Part shown: piece after piece, positions 41,356 to 54,363 of the stretch
Numbering within the stretch: the first letter of the stretch is position 1
How the letters are laid out: every line of letters starts with the position of its first letter
Origin: Phytobacter palmae
Lineage (GTDB): Bacteria > Pseudomonadota > Gammaproteobacteria > Enterobacterales > Enterobacteriaceae
Assembly: GCA_900112785.1 (NCBI GenBank)
Contig: FONB01000015.1
Location: 1 to 64,000, forward strand
Length of the DNA: 64,000 nt
Reading direction: 5' to 3'
Notes under the pieces: model-generated
Seen by the model: the letters and a program-made list of their open reading frames with translations, nothing else
What the model was told of the DNA's origin: nothing
The model's database searches: none
Made by a program: the position numbers and the translations under genes

Positions 41356-41394
41356 AAAAAGCCCGGTAGCCTCTGTGCTTACCGGGCTTTTTTG
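41356..41394. terminator. Bidirectional terminator between adeP and chrR
   Basis: A long stem AAAAAGCCCGGTA/TACCGGGCTTTTTT is flanked by A and T runs on both strands. It serves both convergent genes and abuts the chrR stop. Confidence 0.92.
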
Positions 41395-41961
41395 TCAGCG
41401 TCTTACGCGCTGAATGTAGTCGCCAAAGGCCGTCAACTGCCCGCTCAGATGATCGAGCGTACTCTGATCGACCACCTCTCCTGTTTGTTGATCCACTTTG
41501 CTTTGAATCACGCCGCCCATAAATTCCGGCTTGTTCATCACCATGGCATCAAGAAAGACCAGAATTTGCCGCAGATGGTATTGACAACGCGCGCCGCCTA
41601 TCGCGCCCATTGAACTGGTCTGGATCAGCACCGGTTTGCCGGACAGCGGTTGTTCAGGAAGACGTGAGAGCCAGTCGATGGCGTTTTTCAACCCGCCTGG
41701 TACGGAATAGTTATATTCCGGGGTCACAATGACCACGCCATCCGCCTCGTGAATTTGTTGTGCAATCTCTTCGATGCGTGCGGGAAAACCCTCTTCCTGC
41801 TGCAGATCGGCATCATAAAGCGGAATATCGCCGATGGATGGTAATGGTAAAATGCCCATCCCCGCAGGGGCCAGTTTGGGTAGCGTCCGCGCAACCATCG
41901 CGTTAAACGATCCTTTACGCAAACTACCCAGTAACGTCACAACCTTAAGTGATGCAGACAT
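41395..41961 (-). CDS. chrR: NADPH:quinone/chromate reductase ChrR (YieF)
   Basis: A 188-residue FMN-dependent flavodoxin-fold reductase. FMN-binding loops are LLGSLRKGSFN near the N-terminus and PEYNYSVPGGLKNAIDW at about residues 80-96. E. coli ChrR reduces quinones and chromate and protects against redox stress. It lies 20 bp downstream of yieE on the same strand. Confidence 0.94.
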   Translation of the reverse strand: MSASLKVVTLLGSLRKGSFNAMVARTLPKLAPAGMGILPLPSIGDIPLYDADLQQEEGFPARIEEIAQQIHEADGVVIVTPEYNYSVPGGLKNAIDWLSRLPEQPLSGKPVLIQTSSMGAIGGARCQYHLRQILVFLDAMVMNKPEFMGGVIQSKVDQQTGEVVDQSTLDHLSGQLTAFGDYIQRVRR

Positions 41962-41981
41962 AATGACTCCTTGCGATCGGA

Positions 41982-42728
41982 TCAGTTAATAATAAGGGCT
42001 TTTTCTGCTGGTAAGCTGGTGAAGCGCATCAGGCAGGAGGCGGGATCGTTAGCGCGTGTCTGCACGTCCGGCAGAAAGCGCCACCCATTTTTACAATCAA
42101 ACTCCCAGATCTTGAGGCTCTCGATAGCCGGCGTGACCGCAACCGACCAGATCAAAATGTCCTCAGCATCACATAACACTTCGACCTGAGCCAGATTGGG
42201 AACGCGCAGTCGCCCGGCACCAGGCAGCAGTTGCAGCATGGCAGGGGAATCCTGCATCTGATTAAGAAGCTTAAGCACGCTTTGTCTCAGGGTTGAGAGC
42301 TGTGCCTGCGCTTCGTTGGGATCGTTCTGATTATTGATCCACAGCAGTTCGTTACTGCTGAACTGCCAGGGTTTTTGTGCATGGGGGCTGTGAAAACTGC
42401 GGGTAGCGCGCTGTAACTCCATGTCCAGACCACACTCGCCTTCAGTGGTGATCGCCACGCCAACCATATTTCCGGCGTACGCCAGAGAGAAATGTGGCAG
42501 GCCAGGATCGGAAAATTTCGGGCGTCCGCTGGACTCAATTATGATGTCCGGGAGTTCGCTGATGCCATAAAGCATAAACATCATTTCGGCGAGCAGTGCC
42601 CGTGAAGCCAGATAGCGCGACTGCTGGTGTTCAGGAAGTTGCCGGGCGCTGTTATGACAGGCCTGGGAGAGTCGCGTTGAAACTAAACTTCCCTCTGAGA
42701 GGATCCCTCGTGCAAAATGCGTTGCCAT
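41982..42728 (-). CDS. yieE: Phosphopantetheinyl-transferase-like protein YieE
   Basis: A 248-residue protein similar over its length to E. coli YieE and related to Sfp-type phosphopantetheinyl transferases. The metal motif GLDME is present (Asp102, Glu104). The usual (W/F)SxKE motif appears as FSSNE (about 123-127), with Asn in place of Lys and Glu127 retained. Whether it is active as a transferase, and on which carrier protein, cannot be said. It is probably cotranscribed with chrR. Confidence 0.85.
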   Translation of the reverse strand: MATHFARGILSEGSLVSTRLSQACHNSARQLPEHQQSRYLASRALLAEMMFMLYGISELPDIIIESSGRPKFSDPGLPHFSLAYAGNMVGVAITTEGECGLDMELQRATRSFHSPHAQKPWQFSSNELLWINNQNDPNEAQAQLSTLRQSVLKLLNQMQDSPAMLQLLPGAGRLRVPNLAQVEVLCDAEDILIWSVAVTPAIESLKIWEFDCKNGWRFLPDVQTRANDPASCLMRFTSLPAEKALIIN

Positions 42729-42889
42729 TTTCCCTCCGTGATAATGGTCTGATGCAGGAAACGATAATCAACATTATCGCGCATACCGCATAGGTTTTAA
42801 TGCGGAAAAACGCCGCTGAAAAGACCAATCTGGCCACATTTACAATATTTTTAGTCAATATGTGCCCATCTACATATTTCCTTCACAAT

Positions 42890-43573
42890 TCATTCAATCG
42901 GCAATACGCGTGTCCAGTTGTAATTCACCTGAGCCAGTTTCAGCGTCCCTTCTACGCTGCCGTAGCGTTGCTGGCGATTTGCGAGGAAAAAGCATCGTAA
43001 TGATGGGGGCAGGTATTGTGCACGATAACGTAATAGCGTGGTGTGCCAGAATGGCGGTGGCAGAGGAGTGTGTGCATGGCGGTCAAGCAGATGATTGCGC
43101 CAGGGGGATGCCAGTAGCGCTTCACAAAATTGCTGGCGCGCCTGTTGGCTTTTCTCATCAGGCATGCCCGCCAGTAAAATCTGGCCCGGTAGTGCAACCA
43201 GCCGCAGTTCACTTATGCGGACGGTATGGTGTCGCCAGCGCTGCCAGAGCGTCAGTAAAGTGGTTATGCTATCCGGCGGCTCTGCGGTGGTATAAAGCGG
43301 CAAAGTAACAGGCAGGAAGGTAAAGTGAAGGCCGTCGGCGGGCATAACATCGGCCAGCATATCGCCGTTTGCCTGTATTGCCAGTTGCTGGCGCAACGAG
43401 GCGACGGCACCTGATAACCGTGGCTGAATACCGCTGGCCAGCGCCAGTTTGTGCGGGTCGTAATAGTCTTGCTGCCTGATCGCGCCGCAATCAGGCGCTT
43501 TCTGCCAGGCGACCAGCGAACGTTCACTGGTCGCTTCGTAGAGCGCGGACAGAGCATCGGCCATCTGGCTCAT
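42890..43573 (-). CDS. 2H-phosphoesterase-like protein coupled to mnmE
   Basis: A 227-residue protein I do not recognise by name. It carries two HxT motifs, His83-Phe-Thr85 in GLHFTFLPV and His177-Thr-Thr179 in FWHTTLLRY. They are spaced as in LigT/CPDase-like 2H phosphoesterases, which often act on 2',3'-cyclic phosphates or other RNA ends. The strand segment [17 protein letters not shown] and the C-terminal [17 protein letters not shown] also fit the bilobal fold. Its ATG overlaps the mnmE stop (ATGA), so it is translated with mnmE. Nothing equivalent lies between mnmE and yieE in E. coli K-12. Fold call: fairly sure; substrate: unknown. Confidence 0.75.
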   Translation of the reverse strand: MSQMADALSALYEATSERSLVAWQKAPDCGAIRQQDYYDPHKLALASGIQPRLSGAVASLRQQLAIQANGDMLADVMPADGLHFTFLPVTLPLYTTAEPPDSITTLLTLWQRWRHHTVRISELRLVALPGQILLAGMPDEKSQQARQQFCEALLASPWRNHLLDRHAHTPLPPPFWHTTLLRYRAQYLPPSLRCFFLANRQQRYGSVEGTLKLAQVNYNWTRVLPIE

Positions 43574-44934
43574 TTACCGATACAGAAGCTGGAGAAAATA
43601 CGGCCCAGCAGATCGTCGGAGGTAAACTCACCGGTGATCTCACTCAATGCCTGCTGCGCCAGTCTCAGTTCTTCTGCCAGCAGTTCACCAGCCCATGCGC
43701 CCAACAGCTGCGCTTTGCCCTGTTCAAGGTGACTGGCGGCGTCTGCCAGCGCCTGTAGATGACGACGACGCGCCAGAAAGCCGCCTTCCATGTTGGTATC
43801 AAAACCCATGCTCTGCTTGAGATGGTTACGTAACTCATCCACGCCTTCGCCAGTACGTGCCGACAGACGGATCAGTGAGTGACCATTCACATTGCTGATA
43901 CCCGGCGTTTCGCCGGTCACATCGGCCTTATTACGCACCACGGTGATCGGCAGTTTAGCTGGCAGACGGGCGATAAAGTCGGGCCAGATTTCCGCCGGGT
44001 CAACGGCGCTGGTGGTGGTACCATCCACCATAAACAGTACGCGGTCTGCCTGCTCAATCTCCTGCCAGGCACGCTCAATGCCGATGCGTTCCACTTCATC
44101 ACTGGCATCGCGCAACCCGGCGGTGTCGATAATATGCAACGGCATGCCATCAATGTGGATATGCTCACGCAATACATCGCGCGTGGTCCCGGCGATATCT
44201 GTCACGATCGCAGCCTCACGGCCCGCCAGCGCGTTCAGCAGGCTCGATTTCCCGGCATTTGGACGCCCGGCAATGACTACCTTCATCCCTTCGCGCAGCA
44301 GGCTGCCGTGGCGTGCTTCGGCGCGCACGGCATCTAAATCGCCCATCACGCTGTTGAGCTGAGCTTCAATTTTGCCGTCAGACAGAAAGTCGATTTCCTC
44401 ATCCGGGAAATCAATTGCTGCTTCCACGTAGATGCGCAGGTGAGTGAGTGCTTCCACAAGGTGATTAATGCGGGTGGAAAAGGCCCCCTGCAGTGAGTTC
44501 AGCGCCGAGCGTGCCGCCTGCTCTGAACTGGCGTCAATCAGATCGGCAATGGCTTCCGCCTGGGCTAAATCGAGCTTGTCATTGAGGAATGCCCGCTCGG
44601 AGAACTCGCCTGGTTTCGCAATGCGTATGCCAGGGAGCATGAGAATACGTTTGAGCAGCAGATCAAGAATCACCGGGCCGCCGTGGCCCTGCAGTTCCAG
44701 TACGTCTTCGCCAGTAAATGAATTCGGGCCCGGAAACCACAGCGCAATACCCTGATCTAACGCGGTGCCGTCGGCGTCCTTAAACGGCAGATAGTCGGCG
44801 TAGCGGGGTTTTGGCAGCTTACCCAGCACGGCTTGCGCGACGTCACGCGCCTTGAGACCGGAAATACGCAGGATACCGACGCCACCGCGTCCCGGTGGGG
44901 TAGCCTGGGCGACGATTGTGTCGTTATGGCTCAT
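43570..44934 (-). CDS. mnmE: tRNA modification GTPase MnmE
   Basis: A 454-residue protein identical in length to E. coli. It has an N-terminal folate-binding domain and a helical domain interrupted by a Ras-like G domain: G1 GRPNAGKS (223-230), TDIAGTTRD and DTAGL (about 270). It ends with the essential FCIGK (450-454). With MnmG it modifies wobble uridines of tRNA. It overlaps the downstream 2H-like gene by 4 bp. It is downstream of yidC, behind a hairpin and a MITE-like repeat. Confidence 0.97.
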   Translation of the reverse strand: MSHNDTIVAQATPPGRGGVGILRISGLKARDVAQAVLGKLPKPRYADYLPFKDADGTALDQGIALWFPGPNSFTGEDVLELQGHGGPVILDLLLKRILMLPGIRIAKPGEFSERAFLNDKLDLAQAEAIADLIDASSEQAARSALNSLQGAFSTRINHLVEALTHLRIYVEAAIDFPDEEIDFLSDGKIEAQLNSVMGDLDAVRAEARHGSLLREGMKVVIAGRPNAGKSSLLNALAGREAAIVTDIAGTTRDVLREHIHIDGMPLHIIDTAGLRDASDEVERIGIERAWQEIEQADRVLFMVDGTTTSAVDPAEIWPDFIARLPAKLPITVVRNKADVTGETPGISNVNGHSLIRLSARTGEGVDELRNHLKQSMGFDTNMEGGFLARRRHLQALADAASHLEQGKAQLLGAWAGELLAEELRLAQQALSEITGEFTSDDLLGRIFSSFCIGK

Positions 44935-44957
44935 GGTGACTCTCTATGTAGATGTAA

Positions 44958-44983
44958 AAAAGGCGGTCTATTGACCGCCTTCT
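44958..44983 (-). terminator. Terminator between yidC and mnmE
   Basis: AAGGCGGTC/GACCGCCTT with a 4-base loop is followed by a run of T on the minus strand. It would end most transcription from the rpmH-yidC operon before mnmE, or act as a partial terminator. Confidence 0.85.
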
Positions 44984-45000
44984 GGCTAAATTTACCTTAG

Positions 45001-45113
45001 ATACTCGAAATAATTCAAGTCGCCGGACAAAACGGCTAGCCGTTTTGAACTGCACCTGCGCTGGCCCTAAGGGGCGAGGCCAACGCATCTGCGGCTTGAA
45101 GAATGAAGAATAT
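45001..45113. repeat. MITE-like palindromic intergenic repeat
   Basis: A 113-bp element whose ends are imperfect inverted repeats. The left 23 bp starting ATACTCGAAATAATTC match the reverse complement of the right 23 bp at 16 positions. It contains a perfect 18-bp palindrome AAAACGGCTAGCCGTTTT (45029-45046) and no reading frame. It runs exactly to the yidC stop codon. Similar ATACTCGAAATAATTCGAG-type repeats are common between genes in enterobacteria. The family name is not certain. Confidence 0.6.
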
Positions 45114-46756
45114 CAGGAGCTTTTCTTCTCGCGGCTATGCAGCCCACGTTTCTCCAGACCACGGTAAATCAGCTGCTGCTGAATAATGGTCACCAGGTTG
45201 CTGACGATATAGTACAGCACCAGACCTGACGGGAACCACAGGAAGAACACCGTGAAGATGACCGGCATAAAGGTCATAATCTTCTGCTGCATCGGGTCGG
45301 CCACAGTGGTCGGAGACATCTTCTGAATGAAGAACATCGTCACGCCCATCAGGATCGGCAGGATGTAGTACGGGTCTTGTGCAGACAGGTCATGGATCCA
45401 CAGGGCAAACGGCGCATGGCGCAGCTCAACGGAACCCATCAGCATGTAGTACAGTGCAAGGAAGATTGGCATCTGGATAACCAGAGGGAAGCAACCACCC
45501 AGTGGGTTTACTTTCTCTGCCTTGTACAGCGCCATCATTTCCTGACTTTGACGCTGCTTGTCATCACCCAGACGCTCACGCATTGCCTGAATCTTCGGCT
45601 GCAGCATACGCATTTTCGCCATGGAGGTGTACTGCGCTTTAGTCAGCGGGTACATGATGCCACGAACGATAAAGGTGATTGCGATGATGGAGAAGCCCCA
45701 GTTACCCAGGAAGCTGTGGATCCATTTCAGCAGTTTGAACAACGGCTGAGAGATAAACCACAACCAGCCGTAATCCACAGTCAGATCCAGGTGCGGCGCA
45801 ACGGCAGCCATTTTGTCCTGAATTTCCGGGCCGACCCACAGGGTGCTGCCCAGCGTACTGGTTTGACCCGGCTGAACCAGAACCGGCTCAGACTTATAAC
45901 CAATAGCGGCAATACCATTGCCCAGGTTCGTCGTATAGAAGTTATTGGTGCCTTCGTTACGCGGAACCCATGCAGTAGCGAAATACTGCTGCAGCATTGC
46001 TACCCAACCGCCTTTTGCGCTGACGTTCAGGTTTTCGTTATCGGCGATGGTGTCAAATTTGTATTTTTCATACTTCGCGTCCGGCGTGGAGTACGCAGCG
46101 CCGCGGAAAGTATGCAATGCAAAGTTGCTGCTGCCCGTGTCGCGGTGCGACGGCAGATTGATGGACTGCTTGAGCTGGCCGAAGGTGGCGACTTCCAGCG
46201 GTTTTTCGCCGGCGTTCTGCACGTTGTAGCCCACATTCACCGCGTATTCACCGCGTTTCAGGGTGAAGGTTTTGGTGAAGGTGTTACCAGCAGCATCGGT
46301 ATAGGTCAGCGGGATTGCCAGTTCGTTCTGACCATCGGCCAGCACAAACGCATCTTTTTCGCTGTTGTACAGAGGACGTGGGCCGTTTGCCGGATTATCC
46401 GGGCCGTCGCGACCGGTCAGCCCGCTCTGCGCCTGATAGATAAACTGCGGCGTCGTTTCCAGTAACTGGAACGGCTCACTGGAACCCAGCTCTTTTGGAT
46501 AACCTAAAAGCTGTGCTTGTTCGACATCACCACCACGAGTGTTGATAGTCAATTCCAGCACGTCGGTTTTAACCGTAATCAGTTTCCCCTGGCCACTGGC
46601 TGGTACGCCCTGGTCGGCTGCGTTACCCGCTGCGGTGGTCGTAGTCTGCGTGGTCTGTTGCTGAGGCTGAGGATTTTTATCCTGCTCCCAGGCTTGCCAG
46701 ATCATGAAAGACACGAACAACAAAGCGATGACAAAAAGATTGCGTTGCGAATCCAT
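45113..46756 (-). CDS. yidC: Membrane protein insertase YidC
   Basis: A 547-residue inner-membrane insertase (E. coli 548) acting alone or with SecYEG. The N-terminal signal anchor is about 7-22. A large periplasmic beta-super-sandwich domain covers about 57-345, and five conserved C-terminal helices include the [20 protein letters not shown] region with the functional arginine. It is downstream of yidD by 2 bp. Confidence 0.98.
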   Translation of the reverse strand: MDSQRNLFVIALLFVSFMIWQAWEQDKNPQPQQQTTQTTTTAAGNAADQGVPASGQGKLITVKTDVLELTINTRGGDVEQAQLLGYPKELGSSEPFQLLETTPQFIYQAQSGLTGRDGPDNPANGPRPLYNSEKDAFVLADGQNELAIPLTYTDAAGNTFTKTFTLKRGEYAVNVGYNVQNAGEKPLEVATFGQLKQSINLPSHRDTGSSNFALHTFRGAAYSTPDAKYEKYKFDTIADNENLNVSAKGGWVAMLQQYFATAWVPRNEGTNNFYTTNLGNGIAAIGYKSEPVLVQPGQTSTLGSTLWVGPEIQDKMAAVAPHLDLTVDYGWLWFISQPLFKLLKWIHSFLGNWGFSIIAITFIVRGIMYPLTKAQYTSMAKMRMLQPKIQAMRERLGDDKQRQSQEMMALYKAEKVNPLGGCFPLVIQMPIFLALYYMLMGSVELRHAPFALWIHDLSAQDPYYILPILMGVTMFFIQKMSPTTVADPMQQKIMTFMPVIFTVFFLWFPSGLVLYYIVSNLVTIIQQQLIYRGLEKRGLHSREKKSS

Positions 46757-46758
46757 CG

Positions 46759-47016
46759 TTAGTGTTCTCTGGTATTAAAGGGTCCTGGCGGGACGGGGTC
46801 GTCTCCACCCGGGTGTAAAGGGTGGCATTTTAATACGCGTTTCACTGTCAACCAACTGCCTTTTATCACTCCAAACCTGCGCAATGCCTCAATTCCATAG
46901 CGAGAGCATGTCGGGTTGAAACGGCAACGCGGCCCGAGTAGCGGACTAATCAGGATTTGATAGACCCGAATCAGGCCTATCAGGAGCCGAGTGCCAGGCG
47001 ACAATGGCGGCGCCAT
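46759..47016 (-). CDS. yidD: Membrane protein insertion efficiency factor YidD
   Basis: An 85-residue member of the YidD/Hemolysin-alpha family. The conserved [16 protein letters not shown] motif and HPGGDDPVP are present. It overlaps the 3' end of rnpA by 37 bp, a typical arrangement. Confidence 0.96.
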   Translation of the reverse strand: MAPPLSPGTRLLIGLIRVYQILISPLLGPRCRFNPTCSRYGIEALRRFGVIKGSWLTVKRVLKCHPLHPGGDDPVPPGPFNTREH

Positions 47017-47339
47017 AATTTTTCCAACGCTTCCGAAAGAGCACGGTTATCGAGGTCAGCAACCCCTTTTTTCGCCACTACCACGAAATCCATTGCCGGG
47101 AGTTCGTGTTGACGCAAACGAAAACTTTCACGCGTCAGACGTTTAATCCGATTGCGTTCATGTGCACGTTTGACATTTTTCTTAGCGACGGTGAGACCGA
47201 TACGGGGATGCCCCAGCGAATTCAGGCGGCCGAGAATGGTGATTTGCGGCGTGCCAGCCCGTTGTGGCTGCTGGAAGACGAAAGTGAAATGATTGGGAGT
47301 TAACAAACGTAACTCCCTGGGAAAAGCGAGCTTAACCAC
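46980..47339 (-). CDS. rnpA: Ribonuclease P protein component
   Basis: A 119-residue basic protein that assists M1 RNA in 5' tRNA maturation. The RNR motif lies in [18 protein letters not shown] (about residues 54-71). It uses a GTG start. It overlaps yidD downstream and lies 17 bp after rpmH. Confidence 0.97.
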   Translation of the reverse strand: MVKLAFPRELRLLTPNHFTFVFQQPQRAGTPQITILGRLNSLGHPRIGLTVAKKNVKRAHERNRIKRLTRESFRLRQHELPAMDFVVVAKKGVADLDNRALSEALEKLWRRHCRLALGS

Positions 47340-47356
47340 TCGGGGGTTAGCTTTTA

Positions 47357-47509
<153 letters not shown>

Positions 47510-47599
47510 CTAAACTTGAATAAATTCAATGGCTTTTTTGGATATCCGAACGAATATCGCACGACGGACGCCGAAGCCATGGGTGATTAAAGAGGCCGG

Positions 47600-47628
47600 A
47601 TTGTAATAATTGTACACTCCGGAGTCAA
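47600..47628 (-). promoter_or_regulatory. rpmH promoter
   Basis: On the minus strand, -35 TTGACT (47623-47628) and -10 TACAAT (47600-47605) with 17-bp spacing form a strong sigma70 promoter about 100 bp upstream of rpmH. Confidence 0.8.
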
Positions 47629-47884
47629 TTCTCTTTCCTTATAACACGCTTATTTTTGCACAGTTTCGCGTAAAAAATAAGCAGTGCTCGACGACTAAAA
47701 CGAGCAAAGCACGCCGGGTGGAGGATTATACGGCCTGGCGGGCAAAGCGCAAGGATCCGCCTGGATCTTCATTAGATCGATTAAGCAGGAAATCGGCATT
47801 ACTCATTAAATTTTCCAATATGCGGCGTAAATCGTCCCGCACTGCACCTGGGATCGATTACACTTACCCGATTCCGAATCCCCC

Positions 47885-47975
47885 TGTGGATAAATCGTGA
47901 AGAATCTGTGATAAACAGAAGATCTCTGACGCAGTTTAGGCTATGATCCGCGGTCCCGATCGCGATCCGTGGATC
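47885..47975 (+). promoter_or_regulatory. dnaA control region: DnaA box and GATC cluster
   Basis: A perfect DnaA box TGTGGATAA is at 47885-47893. GATC sites follow at 47921, 47945, 47958, 47964 and 47972. This fits autoregulation of dnaA by DnaA and SeqA/Dam methylation known in E. coli. The region 47976-48150 is the remaining leader; exact start sites were not resolved. 47629-47884 shows no gene. Confidence 0.8.
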
Positions 47976-48150
47976 GTGAACAGGGCAAAGTACACTTTCC
48001 TTAAAGGTGCAATGATGCAGCCAGAAGGAAGCGTGTAAAACCGCAGATAGCGGTTCGCACGTCACCCTCGTTGGGTCTGATCGACGTGTGTCAACAATCA
48101 TTAATGTTTCTGCCTTTTATTTATCGATTTTTGTTCGAGTGGAGTCCGCC

Positions 48151-49548
48151 GTGTCACTTTCGCTTTGGCAGCAGTGTCTTGCCCGATTGCAGGATGAGTT
48201 ACCAGCCACAGAATTCAGCATGTGGATCCGCCCGTTGCAGGCGGAACTGAGCGATAACACGCTGGCTTTGTATGCGCCAAACCGTTTTGTGCTCGATTGG
48301 GTAAGAGATAAATATCTCAATAATATCAATGGGCTGCTGAATGATTTCTGCGGTGCGGACGCTCCGCAGCTGCGCTTTGAAGTCGGTACGAAGCCCGTCA
48401 CTCAGGTTCACCGGGAACCGGCCCATGTCGCTGCGCCTGTACAGACGACTCACGTACAGCCACAGCGCGTTGCGCCGGCGGTACGTCCTGGCTGGGATAA
48501 CGTTCCTGCGCCGGCTGAGCCAACCTACCGCTCCAACGTCAACCTGAAACATACCTTTGATAACTTCGTTGAGGGTAAGTCAAACCAGCTGGCGCGCGCG
48601 GCGGCGCGTCAGGTGGCGGATAATCCGGGCGGCGCCTACAATCCACTGTTCCTTTATGGCGGTACGGGTTTGGGTAAAACGCACCTGTTGCATGCGGTGG
48701 GCAATGGCATTATGGCGCGTAAACCCAATGCCAAAGTGGTGTATATGCACTCCGAACGTTTTGTCCAGGACATGGTAAAAGCTCTGCAAAACAATGCGAT
48801 CGAAGAGTTTAAACGCTACTACCGCTCCGTTGACGCCCTGCTTATCGATGACATCCAGTTCTTTGCCAATAAAGAACGATCTCAGGAAGAGTTTTTCCAC
48901 ACCTTTAACGCGTTGCTGGAAGGTAATCAACAGATCATCCTGACATCAGATCGTTATCCTAAAGAGATCAACGGTGTTGAAGATCGTCTTAAATCCCGCT
49001 TCGGTTGGGGTCTGACGGTCGCGATCGAGCCGCCTGAACTGGAAACCCGCGTCGCGATCCTGATGAAAAAGGCCGACGAGAATGATATTCGTCTGCCAGG
49101 TGAAGTGGCCTTCTTTATTGCCAAGCGTCTGCGCTCTAACGTGCGTGAGCTGGAAGGGGCACTGAACCGCGTGATTGCCAACGCCAACTTTACCGGCCGG
49201 GCGATTACCATTGATTTCGTGCGTGAAGCGCTGCGTGATTTGCTGGCGCTGCAGGAAAAACTCGTCACCATCGACAATATTCAGAAGACGGTGGCGGAGT
49301 ATTACAAGATTAAGGTCGCGGACCTGCTGTCGAAGCGTCGCTCGCGTTCTGTCGCGCGTCCGCGTCAGATGGCGATGGCGCTGGCGAAAGAGCTCACCAA
49401 CCACAGTCTGCCGGAAATTGGCGATGCGTTTGGTGGTCGTGACCATACTACCGTGCTACACGCCTGCCGCAAGATTGAGCAGTTGCGTGAAGAGAGCCAC
49501 GATATCAAAGAAGATTTTTCCAATTTAATCAGAACATTATCATCGTGA
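48151..49548 (+). CDS. dnaA: Chromosomal replication initiator DnaA
   Basis: A 465-residue AAA+ initiator (E. coli 467). Domain I is [16 protein letters not shown]; domain III has Walker [10 protein letters not shown] (about residue 170) and Walker [10 protein letters not shown]; domain IV has the DnaA signature in [15 protein letters not shown]. Start chosen at GTG 48151, as in E. coli, behind GTGGAG; an ATG-headed frame extends 21 codons upstream. It binds the boxes at 15864-16052 and its own promoter box. Confidence 0.97.
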   Translation: MSLSLWQQCLARLQDELPATEFSMWIRPLQAELSDNTLALYAPNRFVLDWVRDKYLNNINGLLNDFCGADAPQLRFEVGTKPVTQVHREPAHVAAPVQTTHVQPQRVAPAVRPGWDNVPAPAEPTYRSNVNLKHTFDNFVEGKSNQLARAAARQVADNPGGAYNPLFLYGGTGLGKTHLLHAVGNGIMARKPNAKVVYMHSERFVQDMVKALQNNAIEEFKRYYRSVDALLIDDIQFFANKERSQEEFFHTFNALLEGNQQIILTSDRYPKEINGVEDRLKSRFGWGLTVAIEPPELETRVAILMKKADENDIRLPGEVAFFIAKRLRSNVRELEGALNRVIANANFTGRAITIDFVREALRDLLALQEKLVTIDNIQKTVAEYYKIKVADLLSKRRSRSVARPRQMAMALAKELTNHSLPEIGDAFGGRDHTTVLHACRKIEQLREESHDIKEDFSNLIRTLSS

Positions 49549-49552
49549 CGCT

Positions 49553-50653
49553 ATGAAATTTACCGTTGAACGTGAACATCTCTTAAAGCCGCTGCAACAA
49601 GTTAGCGGCCCGCTGGGCGGTCGCCCGACGTTACCCATTCTCGGTAATCTGCTGCTTCAGGTTGCAGACGGTACGCTTTCGCTGACCGGTACCGATCTTG
49701 AAATGGAAATGGTGGCCCGTGTTGCGCTCGTCCAGCCACATGAGCCCGGCGCGACTACCGTCCCGGCGCGGAAATTCTTTGATATCTGCCGTGGTTTGCC
49801 GGAGGGCGCGGAAATCGCCGTCCAGCTTGAAGGCGAGCGTATGCTGGTGCGTTCTGGCCGCAGCCGTTTCTCCCTTTCCACGCTACCTGCCGCCGATTTC
49901 CCGAATCTGGATGACTGGCAAAGCGAGGTGGAGTTCACTCTGCCGCAGGCCACAATGAAACGTTTGATTGAAGCCACTCAGTTCTCGATGGCGCATCAGG
50001 ATGTGCGTTATTACTTAAACGGCATGCTGTTTGAAACCGAAGGCGAAGAGCTGCGTACCGTGGCAACTGACGGTCACCGCCTGGCGGTATGTTCTATGCC
50101 TGTCGGTCAGCCTCTGCCCAACCATTCGGTGATCGTGCCGCGTAAAGGGGTGATTGAACTGATGCGTATGCTCGACGGCGGCGACAATCCGCTGACCGTG
50201 CAGATTGGCAGCAACAACATCCGGGCACATGTCGGCGACTTTATCTTCACATCGAAGCTGGTCGATGGCCGTTTCCCGGATTATCGCCGCGTATTACCGA
50301 AAAATCCGGACAAACACCTGGATGCCGGTTGCGACATCCTCAAACAGGCGTTTGCGCGCGCGGCCATTCTCTCGAATGAGAAATTCCGCGGTGTGCGTCT
50401 GTATGTCAGCGAAAACCAGTTGAAAATTACTGCTAACAACCCGGAGCAGGAAGAAGCGGAAGAGATTCTGGATGTGACCTATTCCGGTAGCGAAATGGAG
50501 ATTGGTTTCAACGTCAGTTATGTGCTGGACGTACTTAATGCGCTGAAGTGCGAAAATGTGCGCATTATGCTGACGGATTCCGTTTCGAGCGTGCAGATTG
50601 AGGATGCGGCATCACAATCCGCAGCTTACGTCGTCATGCCTATGAGGTTGTAG
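49553..50653 (+). CDS. dnaN: DNA polymerase III beta sliding clamp
   Basis: A 366-residue protein of three similar clamp domains forming a dimeric ring; starts MKFTVEREHLLKPLQQV and ends with the conserved PMRL. It lies 4 bp after dnaA. It ends TAG rather than in the TAATG overlap with recF known in E. coli. Confidence 0.98.
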   Translation: MKFTVEREHLLKPLQQVSGPLGGRPTLPILGNLLLQVADGTLSLTGTDLEMEMVARVALVQPHEPGATTVPARKFFDICRGLPEGAEIAVQLEGERMLVRSGRSRFSLSTLPAADFPNLDDWQSEVEFTLPQATMKRLIEATQFSMAHQDVRYYLNGMLFETEGEELRTVATDGHRLAVCSMPVGQPLPNHSVIVPRKGVIELMRMLDGGDNPLTVQIGSNNIRAHVGDFIFTSKLVDGRFPDYRRVLPKNPDKHLDAGCDILKQAFARAAILSNEKFRGVRLYVSENQLKITANNPEQEEAEEILDVTYSGSEMEIGFNVSYVLDVLNALKCENVRIMLTDSVSSVQIEDAASQSAAYVVMPMRL

Positions 50654-50679
50654 AGAATATCGGGCTATCTTACTTGCCA

Positions 50680-50757
50680 TTTTCAACCTGGACAGTGCTC
50701 GCCCCTGTCACGTACTTCGTGTACGCTCCAGGGTTTGCGCGCAGTCCGAGTTGAAAC
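50680..50757. repeat. Palindromic repeat inserted between dnaN and recF
   Basis: Two imperfect ~35-bp arms (from TTTCAACCTGGACAG at 50681 to CGTAC at 50715, and GTACG at 50721 to GTTGAAA at 50756) surround a 5-base centre. It would fold into one long hairpin. It lies within a 144-bp dnaN-recF gap that has no gene. It resembles palindromic intergenic repeats of enterobacteria, but I cannot assign a family. Confidence 0.75.
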
Positions 50758-50797
50758 TGGCTGCGCCGATTACGCCCTGGCCTGAAGAAACCCGGAT

Positions 50798-54314
<3,517 letters not shown>

Positions 54315-54338
54315 TCGTCGCTTTACAGCCATACCTGG

Positions 54339-54363
54339 GCCGCGCTTTTAGCGCGGCTTTTTT
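54339..54363 (+). terminator. gyrB terminator
   Basis: GCCGCGC/GCGCGGC stem with loop TTTTA followed by TTTTTT. The stop codon of the convergent LysR gene lies inside this hairpin. Confidence 0.9.

Noticed and set aside
45377-46465. A 362-codon open frame on the plus strand opposite yidC
   Set aside because: Antisense shadow of yidC; no ribosome site and no recognisable domain.
48088-48150. Longer N-terminus for DnaA from an upstream ATG
   Set aside because: The added 21 residues are hydrophobic and unlike any DnaA. The GTG at 48151 has a ribosome site and matches the conserved start.
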